Origin: Edaphochlamys debaryana
Taxonomy: Eukaryota > Chlorophyta > Chlorophyceae > Chlamydomonadales
Length of the DNA: 64,000 nt
Direction: 5' to 3'
NCBI GenBank assembly: GCA_016858145.1
Contig: JAEHOE010000147.1
Coordinates: 186,001 to 250,000, forward strand
In this document: positions 12,101-22,268 of the stretch, piece after piece
How the letters are laid out: every line of letters begins with the position of its first letter
Position numbering within the stretch: the stretch's first letter is position 1
Program-made: the position numbers and the translations under genes
Notes under the pieces: generated by a model
Databases searched by the model: none
What the model saw: only the letters and a program-made list of their open reading frames with translations
What the model was told of the DNA's origin: nothing

Positions 12101-15100
12101 CAGGAGCTGTGGGAGACGCTGTCGGCGCTGCGCTCGGAGCTCGCGGCGACGCATGAGGCGCTCCGGCGCGAGCGCGCAGCATCGGCGTCTGGCGTGGCCC
12201 CGGGGCCCGGTGCGGCGCTGGGCTGGGAGCCGCTGGGGCCGGTGGACGCGGCCCGGGCGGCTGCGCGAGAGGTGGTGTTGCGGGCGCTGCGCAGTGTGGA
12301 GCGCAAGGAGCTGCAGGTGGGGCAGAATGGGGTGGGAGCTAGGGGTTGGGGGGCTAGGGGCTGGGGGGCTACAGGTTGGGGCCTGGGGCGGGGTCTAGAG
12401 GCTGCAGGTGGGGCAGGATGGGGGTGGGAGCTAGGGGCTTGGGAGCTAGGGGTTGGTGGCTAAGGGTTGGGGCCTGGGGTTTGGGCTAGGCGCTGCAGAA
12501 GGGGCTAGGTTGACGGTTATGGAGTGTCGGTGGGAGGCTGGAGAGGGGCAGGTGGGGAGGGCGCTTGGGAGCGGCAAACAAAAGCCGGGTTAAGATATTG
12601 TGGCGCGGCAACACAGCTGAGGGTATGTGGGGCCGAGCAGAGCGCTGCCAGGTTCCCTCCATCGGTGCTGTTGCTACCATCACCAGGCCCGTCACCGGCA
12701 CCCGCACCGGCACCCCCACCCCAACACGCCCCTCCCCCTTCCCCTGCCCCTCCCGCCCCTTTCCCTCCCCACAGCGGCAGCTGTCGGCCGCCCGCTCCGC
12801 CGCCGCCACCGCCACCGCCTCCCACGCGGACGCGCACGCTCGCCTCTGTGCCGCGCTGGCCACGGTGATGCGGCTGAGCGGCGAGGCGGAGGCGCTGCGC
12901 GCCGCCAGGGCCGAGATGGCTGCCGAGCTGGGCCCCGCGCGGCGCACTGCGTCGCGGCTGTGGCAGCAGAACGCAGGCCTGCGGGAGCAGGTGGGGCGGG
13001 GAGGGATTGGGCGGGGTTGGGCGGGAGCAGGTTGAGCGCCAAAGGCAGGAGTCCCACAGGGTTGGGAAAGGTACGGGGCTGGCGTACAGGACTACCGCTG
13101 CTCCGAGCCTTCCCCCTAAGCACCACCGCTCGTGCTCCAAGCCCGCCCTGCCCACTGCGCGCTGAGCCTCCAACCCCACCGGTTGCACACGCCCTCCACC
13201 TCCACCTCCCATGGCTCTCACCCCTCCGCCTCTGCTTCACACCCTCTCTCCTCTCCCCATCTCCCCCGCCCCAGGCCCGGCTCTACCGCACCGACCACGC
13301 CAGCGCCGCCGCCGCCGTGGACGTGCTGCGTCGCGAGCTGCACGCCGCCAAGGCCGAGCGCGCCCGGCTGCAGCAGCAGCTCACAGACGTGACGTCGCAG
13401 ACCGCCGCCGTGCAGCGCGCGGCGGAGGAGCTGTGCGGCTCGCTGCGGCGAGCCCACACTGACCTGGGCTCCCAGCGGGCAGCGCTGGCGCGGGCGCAGG
13501 CGCGCGCCGAGGCGGCGGAAGCCGAGCGGTCGCGGCTTGCGGCGGCGGCGGAAGCTGCGGCGGTGGAGGCCGAGGCCGCGCGCGCGCAGCTGGCGGAGGC
13601 GGCGGAGCAGGGCGCGGCGCGGGACGCGCTGGCGGCGGCGCTGCAGGCTCGGCTGACCGAGCTGCAGCCGCAGCCGCGGTCCGCGCGGGCGTCGGAGGAG
13701 GAGGGGCAGGCGGCGGCTTGCGAGGAGGGCGAGGCGCATGTGGGGGCAGAGATTGCGGCCGGGGTCTGCTCCTGCCCGGGTGCCGAGGGCGCTGCTGCCG
13801 CCGCTCCTGCGCAGCCCCGGGCAACGGGCTCCACATTTGTTGAGGCAGGGCTGGAGGCGGCTGCCGCTGAAGCGGCGCTGCAGGCCGAGGCGCCGGTGCT
13901 AAGAGCGCCGCTGCCCCCTGCGCCGCTGCCCGCCGACGGAGAGTCTCCCGTCGAGGCCCTGCGGCGCGGCCCCGCCGCCGGCCCCACTGCCGCCGCCGCC
14001 GCCGCCGCGCTGTTGGGCGCTCGGCCCGTGGGCGGCTGGGGCTCGCCCCGCATGGGCCGCTCCGTCAGCGCCCTGGAGCTGTGCGGCCTGGCGGCGGCGG
14101 CGGCGGCAGACGACTCGGACAGCGACGCCGCCGCCAGGCCGGACGCTGCCAAGCCCGGCGGCGGCAGCACGGAGCCCCAGCCTCGGCACCCGGCCCGCTC
14201 GCGCCTGGCGACTGCCGGGGCGGCGGCAGGGCTGGGCAGCGGCGACGCGCGGCCGCTGACGGCGGCGCTGCGGGGTGGCGGCGGCGGTCTGAGCCTAGGC
14301 CTGGGCATGGGCCCAGTCGCGGGGGGCGTGCGGCTCGGCGGCGGCGCGTGGCGCTCGTGGGCGCTGGCTCAGGCGGCGTTGGCGGAGGCGCGCGCGCGCG
14401 ACCTGCTGCTCAGCCGCCGGCGGGAGCGGCAGCGGGAGCGGGAGCAGGAGGCGGCGGCGGCGGCGGCTGCAGTGCACAGAGAGGTCTCCGTCACTGAGGA
14501 TGAGGGCAAGGCAGGGCCAGGGGCGGATGGGGAGGTGGTGCGGGCGCTGGTTGCCCGCGTGGTCGACCGAGTGCTGACGTCAGCGGGCGAGGGCTCCGGC
14601 TCCGCCGCCGCCGCGCTGGCGGAGGTGCGGCACGGCCTGCGGCGGCTGCGCGGCGCCGTCGCAGCCGCCGCCGCCGCCGCCGGCGCTCCGCCGCCGGCCG
14701 ACGCCACCTCCTGCTCCCTCATTCAGAGGGAGGACTCGGCTTCCTCCATCGGCCCCAACAGCAGCAACAGCATTAGTCACGTCAGCCACGTCAGCAGCCA
14801 CGGCAGCCAGTGCAGCGGTGCCAGGGGCCTGGGCGGCGATGCTGTGGAGACGCTGCTGCTGCGGTTGGACGCGCTTGAGGCTGACGTGGCAGGGCTGCTG
14901 GACGGCAGCGGCGGCGGCGGCAGCAGCAGCTGCGGCGGCGGGCCGTCGGCGGCGGCCTCCGCCTCGGGACACTGCTCATCGGTGGCGGCGCTAGAGGCCG
15001 GGTTGGAGGCCCTGTCCTTCGCCTCGCCACAGCGCCGCAGCTTTGGGACGAGCACCTCGGGGATGGGCCCGGGCCCGGGCCTGGGCCTGGGCCAGGCCGG

Positions 15101-16502
15101 GCCCGGAGAGGCCGCCACCTCCCCGCTGCTCGCCACCCCCGCCGGCCGCGAGTCTCCCTTCGCCTGCCGCCGCCACCGTGACAGCACCGACGGCGACGCT
15201 TCGACTTCCGCCGCCGCCGGCGTCCAGACTGACCCCCCCGAGCTCGACTCTGCCGCCGCTGCCGCCGCCGCCGTCGACTCTCCGTCCCGGGCCCAGGCCC
15301 ACACCCAGACGCAAACCCAAACCCAAGCCGCCGTGCGCGCCTCGGGCCGACGGGCCACGGCGTCCTCCGGGGCGGGCGGAGGTGTGGGCGTGTGTATGAC
15401 ACGTGCCGCCAGCTGGGGCCTGTACCCCCGCTCCCGGACCATGTCCACGTCAGAGCTGCACGTGCTGGCCGAGGAGCCGTCGGACGGCAGCCAGGACGAG
15501 GGCGAGGGCCGCGACGGTTCGCCTTCCGGCCCCTCGAATTCCGCCGCCTCCCGCCAGGGCCAGGGGTGCGGCCAGGCGCGGGCGCGGCTGCACCGCGCCC
15601 AGACGGCCGGCGTGGGCGGCGGGGAGGCGGAGGAGGGGGAGGGCGAGCACGGGCCGCTGGCGGTGCAGGCGCGCTCGGCCTCGGCCTCCGAGATGCGCGT
15701 GTTTCAGAACCCCGTGTTCCTGCAGCTGGAGGACGCCGCCGCGGCGACGGCGGCGGCGGCGGCAGGAGCGGGGGCTGCAGGAGGACAGGCGCACCGCGCG
15801 CGCGGCGTCAGCTCCAGCGGCGTGGACCTGGGCTGGCACCGCCCCGGCCGCTTCAACAGCGCCGGCGGAGGCGCGGGCGGCGGCGTGGCGCTCGCGCCGG
15901 GCCGTGCCAGTCACGACGCGCCGCACCACCTCCCCCCGTTGCTGCGCGCACAGACTCTGGAGACGCCCGCCGCCGCCGGCGTCGCGTACCCGTCTCGCGG
16001 GCCCGTTGCGGCGGGCTCGCCGCCCGCGGCCGGCAAGCCCGGCAGGCGCAGCATGAGCGGCCGCGTGTCAGACAGCGGGGCCTCGCTGGGCCTTGGCCTG
16101 GGCCTGAGCCTGAGCAGCCTCTTCAACCGCCAGGCGAGCAGCGGCCAGGCCCGGGGCGGCATGCCGCGGGCCTCGGCGGACTGGGCCGCCATTGGCCCGG
16201 GCGGGCCCGCGTACGGCCACCACGGGGCCCGCAGGGGCCCCGGCGGGATGCCTCGAGCGTCCGCCGATTGGGCCTCTGTGGGGTCCAGCGCCAGCAGCGG
16301 CACGGCCAGCACGGGGCCCGTGCTGGGCCTGGATGGGGGCCTGGTGGGGGCCCCGGCGGGCCCGGGCGGGGAGATGCTGGTCCCCGTGTCCAAGGCCGGA
16401 TCCATGGGTCGGCTGGTCCGCAAGCTCAGCCGGCGGCTGAGCGGCCGTCGGTCTGACGGCGTGGGCCTCGAGCCGACTGCCGGCGCCGGCGGGGAGGCGT
16501 AG
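9186..16502 (+). CDS. Large coiled-coil and low-complexity protein (about 1,897 aa, 7 exons)
   Basis: Exons 9186-9368, 9608-9868, 10047-10145, 10365-10463, 10709-12316, 12775-12990 and 13275-16502, all joined in phase 0. Residues 1-148 are Ser/Pro-rich. Exons 3-5 start a long heptad-rich region (VAELQLALAQ, AQLESECGHM, ELRVLSARLAEAEAARDVL), interrupted by a Thr/Ser/Ala-rich disordered part in exon 5. Exon 6 and the start of exon 7 return to coiled coil (LYRTDHASAAAAVDVLRREL, EAERSRLAAAAEAAAVEAEA). The C-terminal ~900 residues are Ala/Gly/Ser-rich with three R-[ST]-x-S-x-x-E-[LM] motifs, a doubled GGMPRASADWA and a basic tail LVRKLSRRLSGRR. This architecture suits a structural or scaffold protein (cytoskeleton, basal body or similar), but no named family is recognised. 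The ATG was chosen because its exon ends at a clean donor in phase 0. Confidence 0.75.
12308..12510 (+). repeat. 91-bp tandem repeat starting at the exon 5 donor
   Basis: CTGCAG plus GTGGGGCAG at the end of exon 5 (12311) recurs at 12402 as CTGCAGGTGGGGCAGGATGG, and in decayed form at 12493 (CTGCAGAAGGGGCTAGG). The 91-bp period copies the last exon bases and the donor into the intron. GGGAGCTAGGGG recurs within the units. Confidence 0.8.
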
Positions 16503-18610
16503 AGCAGCAGCGACGGCTCGCAGGGTTGGCGCCCGCTCGCCCCCACAAACCGGGTGAAGGCGTGATGGAAGGGCCGTTGCCAGGGCTGTAGCCCGATAGT
16601 GGGGCAGGAAACGCAGCAAACCGGACAGAGGGCCGTGGGCTTTACGCAGCACGCACGGCGAGAATGCAGGAGGCGCAGAGGGCAGCTGGGAACAGGAAGC
16701 CCAGCGGTCGCGGCAAGCTGAGAGCATTCAGCGTTGCTCGGTCGCTTGGGCGTGTGTGGAGACGAGGAGGGCTTCAAGCTGCCTTGGCGCCGCCAACCAG
16801 GGAGCGGACCCAGCCGAGGAGAGAAAGAGAAGAAAGGAAAACAACAAAAACCGCGGCAGGATGGAGAAAAACAGCAGCCGGCATTCAGGCAAGAGGGCGA
16901 GGTTCGTGCAACGGCAGTTGCATGGGAAGGACACGTGAGCGGTACGGGGCAGGAGCCATACATGTCGGACACAGTACATGACGAATGTTGCAGAATTTGC
17001 TGGCGCTTGATTTGGTGTGTTTGCAGCGCCGTGTGTGGTCGGACTGTTGTATTGGGATGTTGAGACGGTGTGAACAGCACAATAACTGGAGTACTGCAAG
17101 CCCTGTGCGCGTCCGGGCACGTGAGTGGTTGGCACAGCAGGTTTCATCCGGGGTCAGGGTGCCTACTGCGGTACTGCCCCTATGTCGTGAGTTGTGCAGC
17201 TTTGATGACAGCGGGCGGGGGGTGGAGTGGGGGGCTTTGTGTGCGCCCACGGAGGAGGGGAGATGCACGTAGGGAGGGCAAGCCAGGAGAGTGCTTCGAG
17301 GCAGATTGCTAGCCCTACGCTGCAGCAGGTTTGTAGAGGCTCAGTGGCCTCGTCACGCGCACACACGGGTGATGGAGGGAGGGCGGGCGGGCGGGCGGGC
17401 GGGCAGGCGAGAAGAGCGCTCCACATCGTTTGGCTAGCCTGACGCTGCGGGTTTATGTGTGCAGAGTGGGCTGCTTGCCCGGACGCCCGTGAGTACGGTA
17501 CTGCTGTCGTGGAGAGCTGCACGGAGGGATGGTGACTAAGCGCAGGGCTGTATGCAGTTGGGCACTCGCAGACTTGCGTGACGGAGGGCATGTGTGGAGG
17601 TGCGAAGAGAGACGTGCACCCAGATTTCAGTTCCACGGTTCGCGCGCGCGCTTGATACATTGACACGGCAGGGCAGGGTTGCACTCGGAGGCCCCAAGCT
17701 TGGGTTCAAGGCAATGTGCCATTGAGGCGGGGGCGGGGTCTGGGGTGAGAACCGGAGCAGCTGCACACCCGCTTAGGCTGACCTAGTGCGCTGGGGGCGC
17801 CGCGTGATGTTGTGTTTGCGGCCATGCTCTAGCGGTACGGAACGGTACCGCAAGCTCGTGAGGAGCTCGAACTGATTATACCACATCGGCGTACGGACGT
17901 ACGGCACCACACACCTGTTGGAGGGAGTTTGTGTCTGAAGGCGCATGACGGCGTGCATGTGGTGCTCCTTTCGGTCCATACAAGTCATCGCCAGTCCGAA
18001 TTTCCTAATCCCTGTTTGCGTGGCTTCGGGCTGCGGCTTACAAGCGTAAATTGCCGACCTGGATATGCTCTGGCCTAAGCATCGATCCTGTGGCTCTGGC
18101 CCTCGACAGCCGTCTGCCAAGTGTTCGTGACGGCCTGCTGTGTGTTTGCCCATCTGTGTCTTTGTGTGTGGCCTAAACTTTCATGCGATCAGTGCGCAAC
18201 CGGTAGCCTCAAAATCAGCGGGCCACGTGCCCTGCTCGTGTGTAAGACACGGAGAGCAGCCCTGATCTCAAGTGTCTCGGCCTCCGCCCGCCACCGCCCT
18301 ACGGCCTGGTCTGTAGGCCCGAGGGGTCTGACAGATGGCAGTAAGGCTGGAGAGGAATACAAGGTGGGCTTCTGAGTCCTGAAAGGATCAAGGGGCAGCG
18401 AGGGCGCGGTCCAGGACTGGCGCGCACAGCTCCGAACCCCCAGTCACCAGGGGGCCATTTTTTTTTCTGAGATGAGGGCCATGGAATTGGACAGCGAGGG
18501 CGTGATCCCGGACTTCAGATCTGCAGTCTCGAGTACGCCCACGACCTGCACGCAGCCCCAGCGGTTGCTGCTTTCTTACGCGGTCCTTCTCGCGTATACC
18601 TCTTTTCCCG
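16503..18610. other. 3' flank of the coiled-coil gene; no gene seen
   Basis: Presumed 3' UTR followed by intergenic DNA. It contains a (GGGC)n run near 17383-17405 and short palindromic GTACGG clusters near 17830-17905. TGTAA, the usual Chlamydomonas poly(A) signal, occurs at 18240, far from the stop. No coding exon is supported. Confidence 0.4.
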
Positions 18611-18927
18611 TGCCCGCATGGCCCCACGCTCAGCCTCCGCATTCCAATCTGCACCAGGCATCACGGCCCCTACGAATGCTACGCCAGGGCGGGTCGCCCC
18701 GGTAGGATTACGTGGCCGCACGAGTGTGATCAACGATGCGACGCCAGGAGGGTTGAGGCAGCCCGAGTACGGTCCTGAACCCCGCGTCCCCGCCCACACG
18801 CGTCTGCCCGTCCTGCGGCTGCACCCCACACCGCCCTTGGGTGCCCCTTCAGCGCCGGGACGCGCCACACAACGTCTAGATGCCCCGAGCTCCCACGCCC
18901 CCCAGCCTTGGAACACCTCCCAAGCCC

Positions 18928-21258
18928 TCACGCTGGGGGGGAGCCTGCTGAGCGGGCGGGCGGAGCTCCACGCCCCTGCCCCACGCTCCGAGAGCCCCGC
19001 GCCAGCGCCCACTCCGGCACTCCCTGTCTAGCAGCGCTGGACGGAAAGCCGCTGATCCCCGCCCCGCCGCGGCAGCCGTGCTTGGAGCTCCCACCACCGT
19101 AGCCGCTCTGCCCCCCCGGCCGCAGATCCCTGCAGCAGTTGTAATGGCCGCGCCAATTCTTCGACTTGTGACGCAGGGAGGGGTGCGAGGGAGCTGTGCC
19201 GACTGCGGATGGAGTAAGTGGGAGGGGCTGCGCGGCAATCTGCTCTGCTCTCGAGAGTCGCAGGCCCTTTCGGGGCCCCACCGCCCCAGTGCCGCAATCA
19301 CGACGTGGAAGGGCCATCACGCACCGTGTTCCAATGCCGGGTGGGCACCGGCACGGAGCGTTGGGCCCTCGGGCTTTACCCACAGGTTGACAGGAGAGCC
19401 TCCACACCTTGCGACACCGCCTGCTCCCGGGCTCCGCAGCGGGGCTGCGACCGGCGGCGCCGGGCCCGTTGATGCTGCGCTTGGCGGGGGTGTTGGCCTT
19501 GACCCAGAAGGGCAGCTGGCGCGGAGTCGCACTGCACTTGCTGTCGGGCAGCGCCTTCCCATTCCGCTCGCCGGCGGGGCCGGGGCCGGAGTTACCACTG
19601 GCAGAGTCGGGTTGCTCGTCCCCGGGCATGGCCGCGAGCGGCGGGGCCGGCTCGAGCAGCTTTGCAGACGAGGAGAGCTTGGACTCAGGCTCGGGCTCCG
19701 ACTCGGGCTCGGGCTCTACCCCCCCCCTGCTCGAAGCCGGGGCCGTCGCTAGGGCGCAGAAGCGGATGGCGTTGTCCGTGTACCGGTTGCAGAGCCAGAG
19801 CCGAGTGCGCCAGGAGGCGGTGTCGTCGACGGGGTAGCTCAGCCAGTACTCGTCGCCTGAGGTGCGGACGCTGATGTTTGCCCGCAGCAGGGAGAGGAAT
19901 GGGCGCCCAAACACGATGCCGTAGGGCAGGTCCTCCACGGGCAGGACGGGTGCTACGGACACTTGCACCATGATCGCTGCGGGTTCACCTGGGGCGCCGT
20001 CGCATCCCAGGGTGCCGTTGATGAAGATGCGTACGTTGCGTGCCGTGCGCTTGGTGGAGTAGCACGACTTCTTGACACCGCGCGCTCCGAAGACCTTGAT
20101 CACCTCGTCCTCGTGGTAGAGACCGGCGGTAGTGACCGCTGTGTCTTGCAGCACGGCGACGGGAACGCCGTTGAAGAGGTCTTGCCGCATGAGGCAGCAT
20201 GCCCCGGTGAGGCCCATGTTGACGCTGTACGACGCCGACGTGATGTCGAACCCCGCGCACGTGATCTCGAGCTTGGGGAGGCCTTGTGACTCCCACCGGG
20301 ATCGCTCGTTGTCGCCAAACAGCAGACCGGTGCACAGGTCGTTGCGGTCCATGGGCGTGACGTCGTCAGTGAGTGAGGACCCGTGGTAGCAGGCGGATGC
20401 CAGGACGCAGACGGGAGGCGGCGGCCTCGGCAGGGCGACCGCGGCTTCGCGTTCCGTATAGCGCTGATACGTGTCCGCGCAGCCTTCGCCGAAGATCACG
20501 TCTCCTACCATGATGGCCGAAGCCCGGCGCCACATGTAGGCCTGCTGGCTGGCCGGCAGGGCTTGGGGGTCCGAACCAGGTTGCTCGGCCGGTAGCGGAG
20601 GCACGAGGGCGTCGCGGACTATTGGGGCAGGCAGCGGTGGCGGCAGGTAAGGGTACCGCGACGCCAGAGCCGCAGTCAGCACCGGGGCCTTGGGGGCGAG
20701 CTCGGCCCCTGCGGGACGCGGGCTTTGGTCCGCCGAAGCTGCCACCTCCGGAGCTGCGGGCGGAGCCCGAGTCGCGGGGATCGCGGTCGCTTGGCGCTTG
20801 GGCGAGGGCACCGCAGGCGGGGCCTGGGCGCCAGCCTCAAGCGCTTCTCGGTTGCGCACCTGGGCGCTGCCGCTGGGACCCGCCGCCGCGGCGTCGTGCT
20901 GGGGCGTCGCCGAGGTCGAGGGCCCGGCGGCTGCGGCAGGGGGCACCTCAGGGGGCCGGCTGCGCTCCTTGCGAGGCGGTGGCGGGGCAGGCTGAGGTGC
21001 CGGGAGCGGTCGCTGCTCCCGCCCAACCTGTCTGTGGGGGAGCGGCTGTGTGGTCAGCCCCTGCACGCCACGGCCAGCGGCCACGCACTGCCTGCAACGC
21101 AGGCCCGGTTCCCTGCGACAGGCGCCGCACAGGCGGAGTGGCCGGGCGCGGGAGCGGGGAAAGCGTGCGGTATCGGTATGGTGGTCCGTGGACAGTGGGT
21201 GGGGGTAGAAGAACATCAACGAAGCGAAGCGCTTGTGGGTGGGGTCACGCGGACCCAC
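18928..21258 (-). CDS. Retropepsin-like reading frame (retrotransposon-derived)
   Basis: A 776-codon open frame. The middle (roughly 20480-19820) has a retroviral-type aspartic protease layout: GVPVAVLQDTAVTTAGL, then EVIKVFGARGVK, a variable loop with VRIFINGTLG, MVQVSVAPVLPVEDL, and YGIVFGRPFLSLLRANISV (the ILG-x-x-L strand). The active-site triplet reads DTA instead of DTG/DSG and is preceded by a polar Gln, so it may be inactive. The N-terminal part is Pro/Ala-rich with CGACRREPGLRCRQC, a possible zinc-binding knot. The domain block 19430-21021 is missing from the other arm, while both flanks are shared with it; the real coding limits are therefore uncertain. Such domains normally belong to gag-pol of LTR or DIRS elements; no reverse transcriptase follows. 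Confidence 0.5.
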   Translation of the reverse strand: MGPRDPTHKRFASLMFFYPHPLSTDHHTDTARFPRSRARPLRLCGACRREPGLRCRQCVAAGRGVQGLTTQPLPHRQVGREQRPLPAPQPAPPPPRKERSRPPEVPPAAAAGPSTSATPQHDAAAAGPSGSAQVRNREALEAGAQAPPAVPSPKRQATAIPATRAPPAAPEVAASADQSPRPAGAELAPKAPVLTAALASRYPYLPPPLPAPIVRDALVPPLPAEQPGSDPQALPASQQAYMWRRASAIMVGDVIFGEGCADTYQRYTEREAAVALPRPPPPVCVLASACYHGSSLTDDVTPMDRNDLCTGLLFGDNERSRWESQGLPKLEITCAGFDITSASYSVNMGLTGACCLMRQDLFNGVPVAVLQDTAVTTAGLYHEDEVIKVFGARGVKKSCYSTKRTARNVRIFINGTLGCDGAPGEPAAIMVQVSVAPVLPVEDLPYGIVFGRPFLSLLRANISVRTSGDEYWLSYPVDDTASWRTRLWLCNRYTDNAIRFCALATAPASSRGGVEPEPESEPEPESKLSSSAKLLEPAPPLAAMPGDEQPDSASGNSGPGPAGERNGKALPDSKCSATPRQLPFWVKANTPAKRSINGPGAAGRSPAAEPGSRRCRKVWRLSCQPVGKARGPNAPCRCPPGIGTRCVMALPRRDCGTGAVGPRKGLRLSRAEQIAAQPLPLTPSAVGTAPSHPSLRHKSKNWRGHYNCCRDLRPGGQSGYGGGSSKHGCRGGAGISGFPSSAARQGVPEWALARGSRSVGQGRGAPPARSAGSPPA

Positions 21259-21448
21259 GGCACTCCGCCTGTCGTGTGTGGGAGGTTGCCGCGTAGATGT
21301 GGCCTTGGGATGCGCACTGAAGGCTTCGGGCTGCAGTCCGCACCCTTGTCGTGTTCAGTGCGCTGGCAGGCGATGTGCGTGACATCCGGAGGCAGGCAAC
21401 GGAAGTGTGGAGGCCGGGGGAAGGGGAACTGGCAGACGCGAAAAGCAT

Positions 21449-22184
21449 GCGGGGGCTGACCTACCTTCGGGAATGTATGTTGCGCTCCCACCCCTCCCAC
21501 GCATGTGCTCCTGTCCAGGGTCCTTGTTGGTCGGAAGCGGCCGGCAGCCGCTGCCGGCCCAGCAGCCGCAGGCGACGCGAAAAGGCCAGCGGATTGGCCT
21601 GGGGGCGACTGCGTGCGTTGCAAAACTATTCTGCGGGGGCTGACCTACCTTCGGGAATGTATGTTGCGCTCCCACCCCTCCCACGCATGTGCTCCTGTCC
21701 AGGGTCCTTGTTGGTCGGAAGCGGCCGGCAGCCGCTGCCGGCCCAGCAGCCGCAGGCGACGCGAAAAGGCCAGCGGATTGGCCTAGGGGCGACTGCGTGC
21801 GTTGCAAAACTATTCTGCGGGGGCTGACCTACCTTCGGGAATGTATGTTGCGCTCCCACCCCTCCCACGCATGTGCTCCTGTCCAGGGTCCTTGTTGGTC
21901 GGAAGCGGCCGGCAGCCGCTGCCGGCCCAGCAGCCGCAGGCGACGCGAAAAGGCCAGCGGATTGGCCTAGGGGCGACTGCGTGCGTTGCAAAACTATTCT
22001 GCGGGGGCTGACCTACCTTCGGGAATGTATGTTGCGCTCCCACCCCTCCCACGCATGTGCTCCTGTCCAGGGTCCTTGTTGGTCGGAAGCGGCCGGCAGC
22101 CGCTGCCGGCCCAGCAGCCGCAGGCGACGCGAAAAGGCCAGCGGATTGGCCTAGGGGCGACTGCGTGCGTTGCAAAACTGTTCT
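21449..22184 (+). repeat. Four 184-bp tandem units ending at a tRNA gene
   Basis: Units start at 21449, 21633, 21817 and 22001 with GCGGGGGCTGACCTACC and end GTTGCAAAAC-TATTCT. The fourth ends GCAAAACTGTTCT, which runs straight into the 3' end of the minus-strand tRNA gene. The right arm holds only one unit (25385-25568). Confidence 0.95.
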
Positions 22185-22186
22185 GT

Positions 22187-22268
22187 CGCACCCGATGCGA
22201 TTCGAACGCACGCGGGGAGACCCCACGGCCTTAGCAGGGCCGCGCCTTAACCACTCGGCCACAGGTGC
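22187..22268 (-). tRNA. trnS(GCU): tRNA-Ser(GCT), left arm
   Basis: An 82-nt class II tRNA. The acceptor stem GCACCTG pairs with CGGGTGC (one T-G pair) and is followed by discriminator G. The D-arm A box is TGGCCGAGTGG. The anticodon stem CGGCC/GGCCG encloses the loop CTGCTAA (anticodon GCT), a long variable arm GGGGTCTCCCC follows, and the T arm holds TTCGAAT. CCA is not encoded. A TTTT lies about 10 nt past the 3' end, fitting a Pol III terminator. It is identical to the right-arm copy. Confidence 0.95.

Noticed and set aside
12627..16502. A 1,291-codon frame starting upstream of exon 6 of the coiled-coil gene
   Set aside because: The first part is intron sequence with C-tracts and CAG acceptors. 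Only 13275-16502 of this frame is the real last exon.
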